Source: Akkermansiaceae bacterium (GTDB lineage Bacteria; Verrucomicrobiota; Verrucomicrobiia; Verrucomicrobiales; Akkermansiaceae). Taken from it: a stretch of 32,329 nucleotides of DNA. The DNA is taken from the NCBI GenBank assembly GCA_022424905.1, contig JAKMGP010000329.1, positions 1 to 32,329 on the forward strand. The letters are read 5' to 3'. Made by a program: the position numbers and the translations under genes. A model generated the notes under the pieces. That model ran no database searches. It was not told the DNA's origin and saw only the letters and a program-made list of their open reading frames with translations. Positions 1-8,140 of this stretch are shown here, one piece after another (within the stretch, counting starts at the first letter, position 1; every line of letters starts with the position of its first letter).

Positions 1-1
1 C

Positions 2-46
2 AATAAGGCTCAGAACAACAAGGCTCAGGAGAATAAGACTCAGGAT
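2..46 (+). repeat. 15-bp tandem repeat, three visible units
   Basis: Three consecutive 15-bp units (2-16, 17-31, 32-46) share the core AAYAAGRCTCAG followed by three variable bases. The period is five codons and keeps the frame of the partial gene ending at 58. The array reaches the window edge and probably continues to the left. Confidence 0.6.
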
Positions 47-58
47 AAACCCTCCTAG
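2..58 (+). CDS. 3' end of an unknown gene with a repetitive Asn/Lys/Gln tail (partial)
   Basis: The reading frame is open from the window edge and ends at TAG 56-58. The 18 visible residues are low-complexity and hydrophilic: repeats of the type NKAQ/ENKTQ followed by DKPS. The body of the gene lies to the left of the window, so no function can be given. The next gene is in the same frame 21 bp downstream. The tail looks like a disordered C-terminal extension. The call is modest because only the last codons are visible. Confidence 0.45.
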   Translation, partial: NKAQNNKAQENKTQDKPS

Positions 59-79
59 CGTTATCACTTCCCCAGTTCC

Positions 80-1090
80 TTGGCTTTCGGTTTTTTCAAA
101 GATAAGAGCAATTTGCCCCGCAAGGTCACTTGTCCTCTTTGTCAGCACTGCCAGCAGGAATCCCAGCTGGCAGTTTCGTCATATTGTAAAAGTTGCGGTG
201 CTTATTTGACCTTCGAGGAAAATGGTGAAATCAAAGCCCGTCCGCAAGCTCCACCCGATCCTTTCGCCCATCGCCCTCCGCAGCCGAAGGTAGAAATCGA
301 GTATAAGGCCAGAAAAGAAGCATTAAACACAACTCCAAAGGATTCTTCTTCTCCTCAAACCGCCAAAATAGAAGAGGAATCGCTTCCTTCAGCTACTCCC
401 AAACTTCCAAAGTCGTCAGAACCAAAGGAATCTAGGAGCACCCTCCCAATCCCGCCCGATCCACCAGCTCCTGCACCGGAACCCGCGCCTCCTGCTCAAG
501 ACGACAAATCTCCCTCAAGATATCATGGAAACGAGGAAGAAAAAACTATTCCCGTTCCGACTAAAATCGAGACCAGGGAAATCGCTTGTTTCGAATGTGG
601 AGACACCCACCAGGCAAATGTTCGTGCCAATTCTTCTCAATGCCGGAGCTGCGGGCGTTTTATTTCGATGGAGAATCGCGAAATCAAGGATGCCATTAGT
701 AGCTGCATTCAAACGCGAGGGGACGTTCATATCTACAAGAAAGGGATCGTTCATAGCGCCCCAATCCAGTGTAAAAACCTCATTGTCGAAGGTGATTTCA
801 CCGGTGACGCGGAATGTTCAGGCGACTTGATTTTGAGACGCAACGGAAAAATTACTGGTAAAGTTACCTGCAAACGCCTTTTCGTAGAGAAGCGGGCAAA
901 AATTGAATTTATCAACTCAGTCGTCATGGACGAATGCACGATCGACGGCCTCGTCACCGGGCACCTCGCCTGCCGTGGGCTCCTCGCTCTTAAGAAGAAA
1001 GCAACCCTGACCGGTAACATCAAAGTTGGCCGCCTCACCGTCGCGGACGGAGCCAAACATACTGGCCAGATTCAGATGGGCGGTTTTTAG
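80..1090 (+). CDS. Bactofilin-family polymer-forming protein with two N-terminal zinc ribbons
   Basis: A protein of 336 residues in three parts. A zinc-ribbon motif CxxC-x14-CxxC lies at C18/C21/C36/C39, and a second copy with identical spacing lies at C170/C173/C188/C191. They are joined by a linker of about 110 residues rich in Pro, Lys, Glu and Ser. From about residue 206 to the end runs a bactofilin (DUF583) domain: short beta repeats such as GDVHIYKKGIV, NLIVEGDFTGDAECSGDL and GKITGKVTCKRLFV, as expected of a right-handed beta-helix. Bactofilins self-assemble into cytoskeletal filaments at the membrane and recruit wall or envelope enzymes. The only start codon after the preceding in-frame TAG is TTG at 80, so that start is chosen, although no clear Shine-Dalgarno is seen. 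nadA follows after 38 bp. The bactofilin call is firm. Metal binding by the ribbons is inferred from the cysteines. Confidence 0.85.
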   Translation: MAFGFFKDKSNLPRKVTCPLCQHCQQESQLAVSSYCKSCGAYLTFEENGEIKARPQAPPDPFAHRPPQPKVEIEYKARKEALNTTPKDSSSPQTAKIEEESLPSATPKLPKSSEPKESRSTLPIPPDPPAPAPEPAPPAQDDKSPSRYHGNEEEKTIPVPTKIETREIACFECGDTHQANVRANSSQCRSCGRFISMENREIKDAISSCIQTRGDVHIYKKGIVHSAPIQCKNLIVEGDFTGDAECSGDLILRRNGKITGKVTCKRLFVEKRAKIEFINSVVMDECTIDGLVTGHLACRGLLALKKKATLTGNIKVGRLTVADGAKHTGQIQMGGF

Positions 1091-1091
1091 T

Positions 1092-1107
1092 TCTGGCCTT
1101 GGCCAGA
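1092..1107 (+). promoter_or_regulatory. Short perfect hairpin between bactofilin gene and nadA
   Basis: TCTGGC-CTTG-GCCAGA forms a six-base-pair stem with a four-base loop two bases after the bactofilin stop and 21 bases before the nadA ATG. No T-run follows, so it is not a standard Rho-independent terminator. It may be an mRNA processing or stability element, or chance. Confidence 0.3.
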
Positions 1108-1128
1108 CCAATCTCAGAAAATCAATTT

Positions 1129-2073
1129 ATGACAACTACCGCGCCTCTCCTTGATCTGAAAGAAGACATTCTCCGTCTCAAAAAGGAAAAAAACGCTGTC
1201 ATTCTCGCCCACAATTATCAGGTCGGCCCTATTCAAGATATCGCTGACTACGTCGGTGATTCGCTTGGTCTCGCTTACAAAGCCCAAGAAACTGAAGCCG
1301 AAGTTATTGCATTCTGCGGTGTTCATTTCATGGCGGAAACCGCCAAAATTCTAAACCCCGAAAAAACAGTTGTTCTTCCCGACAAAGACGCAGGATGCTC
1401 CCTCGAACAGGCCTGCCCCGCCGATGATCTTGAAGCCTTTCTGAAGGAACATGCAGATAAGAATTACTACGTCATCGCTTACATCAATTGCTCCGCTGGA
1501 GTGAAGGCGCTATGCGACGTTATCTGCACCTCGGGGAATGCTCCAAATATTGTCAATCAGGCTCCAAAAGATCGACCAATCCTATTCGTCCCAGATGAAA
1601 ATCTCGGCCAATGGGTCATCGAACAAACTGGTCGCCAAATGGATTTGTGGAAGGGCAATTGCTACGTCCACGTTGAGTTCACCCAACAGTCCATCCAAAG
1701 GATCAAAGACGATTACCCGGATGCTGTAGTCGTCGCCCACCCTGAGTGCCCCAAAGCAGTGCGACTCCTTGCCGACGAGGTGTGCTCGACGGAAAAAATG
1801 ATTCACTTCTGCAACAACACGCTCGCTCAAAATATCATTGTAGTCACTGAATCAGGAATGCTTCACCGTCTCAAAAAAGAAGTTCCCAATAAAAATCTCA
1901 TTGCAGGCCCCACCGATCATTGCGCGTGCGCGGATTGCCGCTACATGAAAATGAACACTTTAGAAAAGCTTCATCATTGTCTCGATAAGCTTGGACCAAA
2001 AGTTGAACTCCCAGAAGAAATTCGCAAAAAGGCCGAGGTTTCACTCATCCGTATGCTTGAACAATCCAAGTAG
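1129..2073 (+). CDS. nadA: Quinolinate synthase NadA
   Basis: NadA condenses iminoaspartate with dihydroxyacetone phosphate to make quinolinate, the second step of de novo NAD synthesis, using a [4Fe-4S] cluster in the cytoplasm. From the ATG at 1129 the protein has 314 residues, normal for the family. It shows AHNYQVGPIQDIADYVGDSL near the N terminus, the NCSAGVKALCDVICTSGNA motif with C121, the HPEC motif with C207, and a C-terminal CACADCRYMKMNTL segment with C265, C267 and C270. C121, C207 and one of the last group are the expected cluster ligands. An upstream in-frame TTG at 1099 would add ten residues lying partly in the hairpin, so ATG 1129 is preferred. nadB and nadC are not in the window. 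A 192-bp gap to der (2074-2265) holds no convincing gene. Confidence 0.95.
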   Translation: MTTTAPLLDLKEDILRLKKEKNAVILAHNYQVGPIQDIADYVGDSLGLAYKAQETEAEVIAFCGVHFMAETAKILNPEKTVVLPDKDAGCSLEQACPADDLEAFLKEHADKNYYVIAYINCSAGVKALCDVICTSGNAPNIVNQAPKDRPILFVPDENLGQWVIEQTGRQMDLWKGNCYVHVEFTQQSIQRIKDDYPDAVVVAHPECPKAVRLLADEVCSTEKMIHFCNNTLAQNIIVVTESGMLHRLKKEVPNKNLIAGPTDHCACADCRYMKMNTLEKLHHCLDKLGPKVELPEEIRKKAEVSLIRMLEQSK

Positions 2074-2265
2074 ACTTTGATGGCTAATCATGCTCAAAAC
2101 TCATTGAAATGGTTCTGTATTAGAGAATCTGAGATTCCACATTGCCGGAAAAAAGGAGAGTAAAGTAACCCAAGGCGACACCAAAAAACTTAAGTTCCCA
2201 TGCTCCCAGCAGCTGAACTCGCTCGTCGCTTGTCAATCCCTCAAGATCTGCCATAGGGTCGTCTT

Positions 2266-3663
2266 ATGCCCACCAGTCCATTTCAGGTCGCAATCGTCGG
2301 TCGCCCGAACGTCGGAAAATCCGCGCTTTTCAATCGTTTGGCCGGGCGACGTATCGCAATCGTTCACGATCAGCCAGGTGTGACCCGCGACCGAATCGCA
2401 GCGCCGTGCCAGACAACTGAGACTTCCTGCGAGCTGGTCGATACCGGTGGAATCTGCGCGATCAACGAAGATGGATTTTCAAATGCGGTCACTTTCGAAG
2501 CCCGTATCGCAATGGAGTCCTCCGACCTCATCGTCTTCGTCGTAGACGCACGCGCGGGCATTAATCCCATCGACGAAGAGGTAGCGCAACTCCTGCGTAA
2601 GTCTAATCCCAATGTCATCCTCGTGATGAACAAAGCCGATAGCGCGGATCATGACAACACGTCCAGCGATTTTGCCAGACTTGGGTTTGGATCTGGCATC
2701 CCTACGTCTGCCGAACATGGCCGAGGCATGGACATTCTCACCGATACCATCGACGAAGAACTCTCAAAACTAGAAGCGCGTGAACAAGAAGAAACCGACG
2801 TCGATGAACTGAAAGATGGTCTTAAGATTGCAGTTGTTGGGAAACCAAATGCCGGTAAGTCTTCTCTCATCAACGCCATTCTTAAAGACGAACGGACAAT
2901 CGTCTCCGAAGTCGCCGGAACCACCCGCGATGCTGTCGATATCCCTTACGTCTGGGCAAATGAAAAACACAATCTCATCGACACCGCTGGGCTTAGAAAA
3001 CGTTCTAGCATGGAAGATTCCATCGAAGTTTTTTCGGCGATGAGAAGCGAACGTTCCATCCGACGAGCCGATATTTGCCTTCTTGTGGTTGATCTCGCAG
3101 CCGGAGTTGCCGCACAAGATCGAAAGATCGCACGCTTAATCCAGCAGGAGAAAAAACCCTGTCTTATTATTGCCAACAAATATGATCTCTTCCATCCCGA
3201 AGGTCAAAAGGCCGCCCGCTTGGAAGCCGCAGAGGACCATCTCCGTCGCGAACTTTTCTTCCTAGATTATGCACCATTCGTATGCGTATCAGCCATGAAA
3301 GGCCATGCTATCCAGCACATTTTCAAGACCATCACACGCATTCGCGACAATGCTCAAAAGGTCATAGGAACCGGCCCTCTTAACAGACTTTTACAAGACT
3401 CCTTCATTAAAAACCCGCCACCTGAGCACAAGCGCCACCGCAAGCGTATGAAACTTTTTTACGCTACCACTGCCGTCAACGACCGCTACCAAGCGATCCC
3501 GGTTCCTGAATACGTCCTCTTCGTGAACGACAAGCACCTTATCGTAGAATCCTTTCAAAATTACCTGATCAATCAGATTAAGGATAAACACCCAACCGAC
3601 GGACTGCCTATCCCCCTATCCTTCCGGTCGCGGAGTAAAAAAGACCGATTCGAACGCTCCTAG
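2266..3663 (+). CDS. der: Ribosome biogenesis GTPase Der (EngA)
   Basis: Der is an essential double GTPase that binds and helps mature the 50S ribosomal subunit. The protein has 465 residues and two tandem G domains. The first has the P-loop GRPNVGKS at residues 12-19, then DTGG and NKAD. The second has the P-loop GKPNAGKS at 192-199, then DTAG, NKYD and SAMKG. A C-terminal KH-like domain (about 370-450) ends in a short basic tail. The length is slightly above the usual 435-490 midpoint and nothing is missing. The acidic linker EQEETDVDELKDG joins the two G domains. The ATG at 2266 comes just after an in-frame TAG (2254-2256), which fixes the start. Transcription probably continues into the ABC ATPase gene about 100 bp downstream. 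Confidence 0.96.
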   Translation: MPTSPFQVAIVGRPNVGKSALFNRLAGRRIAIVHDQPGVTRDRIAAPCQTTETSCELVDTGGICAINEDGFSNAVTFEARIAMESSDLIVFVVDARAGINPIDEEVAQLLRKSNPNVILVMNKADSADHDNTSSDFARLGFGSGIPTSAEHGRGMDILTDTIDEELSKLEAREQEETDVDELKDGLKIAVVGKPNAGKSSLINAILKDERTIVSEVAGTTRDAVDIPYVWANEKHNLIDTAGLRKRSSMEDSIEVFSAMRSERSIRRADICLLVVDLAAGVAAQDRKIARLIQQEKKPCLIIANKYDLFHPEGQKAARLEAAEDHLRRELFFLDYAPFVCVSAMKGHAIQHIFKTITRIRDNAQKVIGTGPLNRLLQDSFIKNPPPEHKRHRKRMKLFYATTAVNDRYQAIPVPEYVLFVNDKHLIVESFQNYLINQIKDKHPTDGLPIPLSFRSRSKKDRFERS

Positions 3664-3765
3664 TTGGAGCTAAAGAAGGGTGCTTCTACCATAAAAGTTA
3701 GTATTCTTGCTCCTTCCTTTTTCCTTCCGCTTCAGCACTCGCCAAGGCATTCTTTAGTCAACCGT

Positions 3766-4743
3766 ATGGCTTTGCTCGACGTCAGAAATCTCACTACCCG
3801 CTTTCATACCCGAAACGGGATCGTTCACGCGGTCGAAGATGTTTCCTTCGCTCTCGAAAGAGGCGAAACTCTAGGCATCGTTGGAGAATCAGGCTCTGGA
3901 AAATCTGTGACCTGCTATTCTTTGCTCGGCCTGATTCCTCAACCTCCGGGAAGGATTCACTCCGGAACCGCCATGTTTGAAGGGACTGATCTTCTTAAGG
4001 CCAACGAAAAAACTCTTCGTAAGATTCGAGGAAAAAAGATCTCAATGATTTTTCAGGATCCCATGACCTGCCTTAACCCAGCTCTCAGGATTTCCACCCA
4101 ACTTACCGAACCACTTGAATTACACGAAGGGATCAAGGGGAAAACCGCGCTTTATCGGGCCATCGAAGCTCTTGAAGAAGTCGGCATTCCGGATGCTGCG
4201 AAACGCATTAAATCCTACCCACACGAATTTTCTGGCGGCATGCGCCAGCGCGTCATGATCGCAATGGCCTTGATCACCCGCCCTGAGGTTCTCATCGCCG
4301 ACGAGCCAACAACCGCTCTTGATGTGACGGTCCAAAAGCAGGTTCTAGACCTAATCACAGATCGCCAGGAAACCCTAGGTACGGCCGTAGTGCTTGTCAC
4401 CCACGACTTGGGGGTTGTTTCCCAAGTGTGCGACAAAGTAAACGTTATGTATGCCGGCCGTATTGTAGAGTCCGCAGATGCCACCGACCTCTTCGCTAAT
4501 CCGCGACATGCTTACACCCGAGCGTTGCTCAAAAGTATTCCAGCGATGCACGAAAAAGGGGACGTCCTTTACACAATCCCCGGGCTTCCCCCCAACCTAA
4601 ACGCTCCTCCGTCGGCATGTTCTTTCCAACCCCGTAATACATTGGGAGACAGTAACCGCTGTCTCACCGATGAGGCCCCGCAGCTCGCAGAAATTGTTCC
4701 CGGACATCACGTGCAGAATTGCCCCGGCTGTCTCGCTTCCTGA
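3766..4743 (+). CDS. OppD/DppD-type peptide ABC transporter ATP-binding protein (orphan)
   Basis: The protein has 325 residues from the ATG at 3766. An in-frame TTG at 3664 would add 34 residues with no family match and is rejected. Walker A GESGSGKS lies at residues 40-47. The Q-loop segment [12 protein letters not shown], the signature FSGGMRQRV, Walker [13 protein letters not shown] and the switch histidine in [10 protein letters not shown] are all present. The C-terminal oligopeptide-transporter extension follows, with several cysteines (CSFQPR, NRC, NCPGC) as in OppD-type subunits. Such ATPases drive import of di- or oligopeptides, or occasionally nickel or microcins, with two permeases, a binding protein and usually a second ATPase. 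None of these is adjacent: der lies upstream and a xerD-like gene starts 5 bp downstream. The partners must be elsewhere, or the gene has been separated from its operon. The substrate cannot be read from the sequence. Confidence 0.9.
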   Translation: MALLDVRNLTTRFHTRNGIVHAVEDVSFALERGETLGIVGESGSGKSVTCYSLLGLIPQPPGRIHSGTAMFEGTDLLKANEKTLRKIRGKKISMIFQDPMTCLNPALRISTQLTEPLELHEGIKGKTALYRAIEALEEVGIPDAAKRIKSYPHEFSGGMRQRVMIAMALITRPEVLIADEPTTALDVTVQKQVLDLITDRQETLGTAVVLVTHDLGVVSQVCDKVNVMYAGRIVESADATDLFANPRHAYTRALLKSIPAMHEKGDVLYTIPGLPPNLNAPPSACSFQPRNTLGDSNRCLTDEAPQLAEIVPGHHVQNCPGCLAS

Positions 4744-4748
4744 TTATT

Positions 4749-5636
4749 ATGGAATTTCAGGTTGATGGGTTTATCCTTTACCTCGCTACCGAGAGGGGCC
4801 TTTCGACCGCCTACCAACTCTCTGTCCGACAAACTCTAGACAAGCTTCTTGAATGGACTGCAAAGCAAGGGCAAGAGAGCTGGCGGGACCTCGGCACTGA
4901 TGAACTTTCCTCCTTTCTCAGCCACCTTCGCAGAACTGAACTCGATGCCTCTTCTTTGCGTATCGCGCTTGTTCATCTAAAAATATTTTTCCGTTTCCTC
5001 CAAAAGCGCAACCACATTGAAATTGATCCGGCAGAACCCCTACTTCCGCCTAAGACAGTAGCCAAACTCCCAGAAACACTGAATGCCGAGACGGTCGCAC
5101 AACTACTTGGGTCGATCGATCCCGGGAAAAAGCTTGGTAAACGTGACCTCGCACTGCTTGAGCTCTTCTATGCTTCAGGACTGCGCCTTTCAGAAATGTG
5201 TCGTGCCAGACTCGAATTTCTGGATCTCGAGGACCATTTCCTACGTATTACCGGCAAAGGTAATAAAACCCGGATCGTCCCGGTTGGCGGAAAAGCTCTT
5301 GCTGCTTTGAAGCACTACCTCGCTAGCGAGCGCCCCAATCTCGTCACGCGTAAAACTTCCTCATACGTTTTCCTTTCAATTCGCGGAGGTCCACTCTCTC
5401 CCGATCGCGTCCGCCAAATCGTCAAAGAAAGAGCGAAGCAAGCCGGAATTGATCAAAACATCTATCCCCACCTACTCCGTCACTCCTTCGCAACTCATCT
5501 CCTAGAAAACGGGGCAGACCTGCGCGTGATTCAGGAACTCCTCGGTCACGCTGACATTTCAACGACCCAAATTTATACCCACGTCGATCAAAAGCGTCTC
5601 AAGGCCATCCACAAGAACTTCCACCCTAGAGGATAG
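4749..5636 (+). CDS. xerD: Tyrosine recombinase XerD-like
   Basis: The protein has 295 residues and the usual Xer layout: an N-terminal SAM-like DNA-binding core (about 1-90) and a C-terminal catalytic domain. The full catalytic set is present: R146 (ASGLRLSEM), K170 (GKGNKTR), H241 and R244 (HLLRHSF), H267 (LLGHADIST) and the nucleophile Y276 (IYTHV). Xer recombinases resolve chromosome dimers at dif with FtsK. Length and motifs fit a housekeeping XerC/XerD protein rather than an integron or phage integrase. XerD is chosen over XerC on overall resemblance only. The ATG at 4749 is 5 bp after the ABC ATPase stop, which suggests co-transcription. No dif-like site was recognised nearby. A terminator follows directly. 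Confidence 0.88.
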   Translation: MEFQVDGFILYLATERGLSTAYQLSVRQTLDKLLEWTAKQGQESWRDLGTDELSSFLSHLRRTELDASSLRIALVHLKIFFRFLQKRNHIEIDPAEPLLPPKTVAKLPETLNAETVAQLLGSIDPGKKLGKRDLALLELFYASGLRLSEMCRARLEFLDLEDHFLRITGKGNKTRIVPVGGKALAALKHYLASERPNLVTRKTSSYVFLSIRGGPLSPDRVRQIVKERAKQAGIDQNIYPHLLRHSFATHLLENGADLRVIQELLGHADISTTQIYTHVDQKRLKAIHKNFHPRG

Positions 5637-5672
5637 AAAATGCCCCACCGCCGAAGCAAATAGGGCATTTTT
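5637..5672. terminator. Bidirectional Rho-independent terminator between xerD and gspD
   Basis: AAAATGCCC (5637-5645) pairs perfectly with GGGCATTTT (5663-5671) around a 17-nt loop. The A-run on the left and T-run on the right let it work from both strands. It lies exactly between two converging genes, starting at the base after the xerD stop. Confidence 0.75.
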
Positions 5673-5704
5673 AAATTAGACGATAAAGGTCTCTAGAGCA
5701 GAGA

Positions 5705-8101
5705 TCACTTCTTACCATCGGTTACATCACCACTTGGAACCGTTTTCTCTGAGACTGGGATATTTGGGTTTGAAGAAATCTCCTCAACCTCCTTCGATTT
5801 TGTCTCATCCGAAGATGGAAGCATGCTACGACGCGGTGGCAGGAAACTCTCAGCTTCGCGAGTACTCTTGCTCATGCCACTATAGTCCGAGCGGAACAAA
5901 TCAATTTCAGCCTGGCTGACCATAATTCGAGGCTGAATCATAATGATCAATTCTGATTCGTTACTCTCGAGATCATTACTACCAAAAATACGGCCGATGC
6001 CGGGAATCCGGCTCAGAATCGGAATTCCACCACTAGCATCTGAACTTGTTGTGGTCATAATCCCTCCAAGAATAACCGCAGAACCGTCTCTAACCGTAAC
6101 TGAAGTAGAAAGCGATTCGGTATTAATATCGGGCACCCGAAGATCACCAACCTGTCGAAGTGTTCCCACCGAATCCCTGACCAACGAAATTTCGAGAGTC
6201 ACTTGATTATCTGAGTTGATGAGAGGCTGGATCTCCAGCTCTAACTGCACATCCCGATACTCAACATTAGTATTAATACCACCTTGGTTATTACCTCCAG
6301 TGAAAGTGCTAGAAGGAATAGCGATTCGCTGACCAGAAGTCAGGAGAGCTACCCGGTTATTTCGGGTGGTAAGCACCGTGCGTTCCAAAGTCTGGAACTT
6401 AGTTTCAGTTTCGAGAGCGTTCACAAAAACACCAAAATCGTCACCAAGGAGTCCGTATAGAGAGACCCCATTACCAGAAGCACCATTCGCGCTTAAGACA
6501 GCACCAAGATCGCCAAGGGTCGTAGGATCAATGATTGAAGGAACCCCGCCAAAGCTCGCAGAACCTGCAGCGGAAAAGTCTGATCCGGTATTTTTAAGAG
6601 CCTGCGCTAAGTCGATTCCAAAATTTAAACCATCTCCAATGCCATAACTTCCAACCACAGCTGAAAGAGCGACTTGTTGAGCCTCCGAATCTAAATCTGT
6701 TATGAGATCACGGATGAGTTCAATATGGTGCGGAGGACCATTTACGATGATCGTATTCGCGACATTATCTGCGACAAGCAAAGTCCGTCCTCCCACGAGC
6801 CGAGACTCCGGCTCGGTTGGGATCGTCTGCTCCTGAATACTGGTTCTTGATCCGTTAGCCCCACCTTGGCCACCCTGTTGGCCAGTCGTCCGATTCGTGG
6901 TACTATTCCGACTACTGAGGTTGTTACGGCTTGTCGTATTTTGGTTAGTAGTAGCGCGGCCTCCACCTTGCCCTGACGCGCCATCGCCAAGAGTTGCAGT
7001 AATCCCATTCTCCGCAATATTCAGGAATTCAGAGACCCGGAGATAGCGAAGCCTGAAAGTCTGACGGGTATTACCACTACTGGGCTGGTCAAAACTACGG
7101 ATCATCGCCTCAGCGGCCACCAAATCAGCTGGACGACCAAAAAGTAAGATCCGGCTTGTCCGGCGGACTCCGATGATGCGGATCGGAATTTCTTCGCCTG
7201 CTGTTGATGCTCCGGCGGCGGCAGGGGTAGGTGGGGTTGGAGTAGCACGGGTTGTCCTAGTCGTCTGGCGGCTACTACCCTGATCGTTGTAGATCTCGTT
7301 CATACGCTCGGCAATCTCATCGACATCACCGTAGACAACCTCGACCCATTTTTCGCTAACCGAAGTCGGTACATCGATCGCTTTCTGAATCTTAATCATC
7401 TGGCGAATGAGGGAAGCATTCTCGGTGATGATCAACGAAGAGGCATTTGGAACTGCTGCAATTGTTCCAGAAGCACTCAACTGGCCCAGAGAAGACTGCA
7501 GAACCTTCAAAGCCTCTTCCGGCTTGAGGTATTTGAAAACCATCTGGAACATCACAAGCTGGTCATCAACCGGGAGCTTGAATTCGTCATCATAAAAATC
7601 TTTTGGCACCTGATTCGGACTCGTAATCGGTCCTGAAGGCACTAAACGAACGATATCAGGCTCCTCTGGAATTGGAATCATCGCTAGACCTTCAGCAAGC
7701 AAGGTCAGTTGGAGGAACCTTGCCGCTTCCTTATTAGTCAAGGGGCCTCGCATCGTGAAAGAAACCTCACTTTGGGCGACATTATTGGTCATAATGACAC
7801 GCTTTCCGCTGAAATCCTCATAAAGCTGGGCTGCCTTAAGCGCAAGAATGTTAGCCTCGTTGATCGAATCATTAGCGGTAACAATGATCTGATTAGGATC
7901 AACTCTCCGACCTTTGATCGGGGTAATTGCAGGCGTTTCGCCAGGCTGGACCTCCGTGACAGCTGGAACAGGTTCGGGAACAGAAGGAGGCGCAGTGGCC
8001 TCCTCGCCCGGAGTAGCCGGAACAGGAGGCGCGGGCGTAGGGGGTTCTTGAGCTAGGACTCCGGCGGTAAGACCGAGAAGAAAAGATAAAGCAAATTTCA
8101 T
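5705..8101 (-). CDS. gspD: Type II secretion system secretin GspD
   Basis: GspD forms the outer-membrane channel of the T2SS. The 798-residue precursor starts with a signal peptide (about 1-17, cleaved near VLAQ), then a Pro-rich stretch (about 18-60). An N0/N1-like region begins near IIVTANDSINEANILALKAA. Further N domains carry KYLKPEEALKVLQSS and IRIIGVRRTSRILLFGRPAD. The secretin core runs from about residue 478 (VALSAVVGSYGIGDGLNFGI) to the signature GIPILSRIPGIGRIFGS and ELIIMIQPRIM near 730. A hydrophilic tail of about 70 residues may be the pilotin-binding or S region. Two low-complexity inserts interrupt the N domains: Thr/Pro-rich near residue 280, and Asn/Gly/Ser/Thr-rich at about 370-425. 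It is the last gene of the gsp operon and is closed by the shared terminator at 5637-5672. Confidence 0.93.
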   Translation of the reverse strand: MKFALSFLLGLTAGVLAQEPPTPAPPVPATPGEEATAPPSVPEPVPAVTEVQPGETPAITPIKGRRVDPNQIIVTANDSINEANILALKAAQLYEDFSGKRVIMTNNVAQSEVSFTMRGPLTNKEAARFLQLTLLAEGLAMIPIPEEPDIVRLVPSGPITSPNQVPKDFYDDEFKLPVDDQLVMFQMVFKYLKPEEALKVLQSSLGQLSASGTIAAVPNASSLIITENASLIRQMIKIQKAIDVPTSVSEKWVEVVYGDVDEIAERMNEIYNDQGSSRQTTRTTRATPTPPTPAAAGASTAGEEIPIRIIGVRRTSRILLFGRPADLVAAEAMIRSFDQPSSGNTRQTFRLRYLRVSEFLNIAENGITATLGDGASGQGGGRATTNQNTTSRNNLSSRNSTTNRTTGQQGGQGGANGSRTSIQEQTIPTEPESRLVGGRTLLVADNVANTIIVNGPPHHIELIRDLITDLDSEAQQVALSAVVGSYGIGDGLNFGIDLAQALKNTGSDFSAAGSASFGGVPSIIDPTTLGDLGAVLSANGASGNGVSLYGLLGDDFGVFVNALETETKFQTLERTVLTTRNNRVALLTSGQRIAIPSSTFTGGNNQGGINTNVEYRDVQLELEIQPLINSDNQVTLEISLVRDSVGTLRQVGDLRVPDINTESLSTSVTVRDGSAVILGGIMTTTSSDASGGIPILSRIPGIGRIFGSNDLESNESELIIMIQPRIMVSQAEIDLFRSDYSGMSKSTREAESFLPPRRSMLPSSDETKSKEVEEISSNPNIPVSEKTVPSGDVTDGKK

Positions 8102-8140
8102 AACTAAAGTGGACTGGATAAAATGGATTCGAGTGATTGA

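Noticed and set aside
2200-2256. A small 18-codon open frame just before der, in the same frame, with a possible upstream purine-rich site
   Set aside because: It is too short to judge, has no leader-peptide features such as codon runs, and its ATG is not preceded by well-placed pairing to the 16S end. It could be chance.
3664-3765. N-terminal extension of the ABC ATPase from TTG 3664
   Set aside because: The added 34 residues do not resemble the OppD family, and ATG 3766 gives the normal start just before the first strand.
4749-5636. The tyrosine recombinase as evidence for an integrated mobile element
   Set aside because: Size and motifs fit a chromosomal XerC/XerD protein. There is no tRNA, direct-repeat attachment site or phage or transposon gene nearby.
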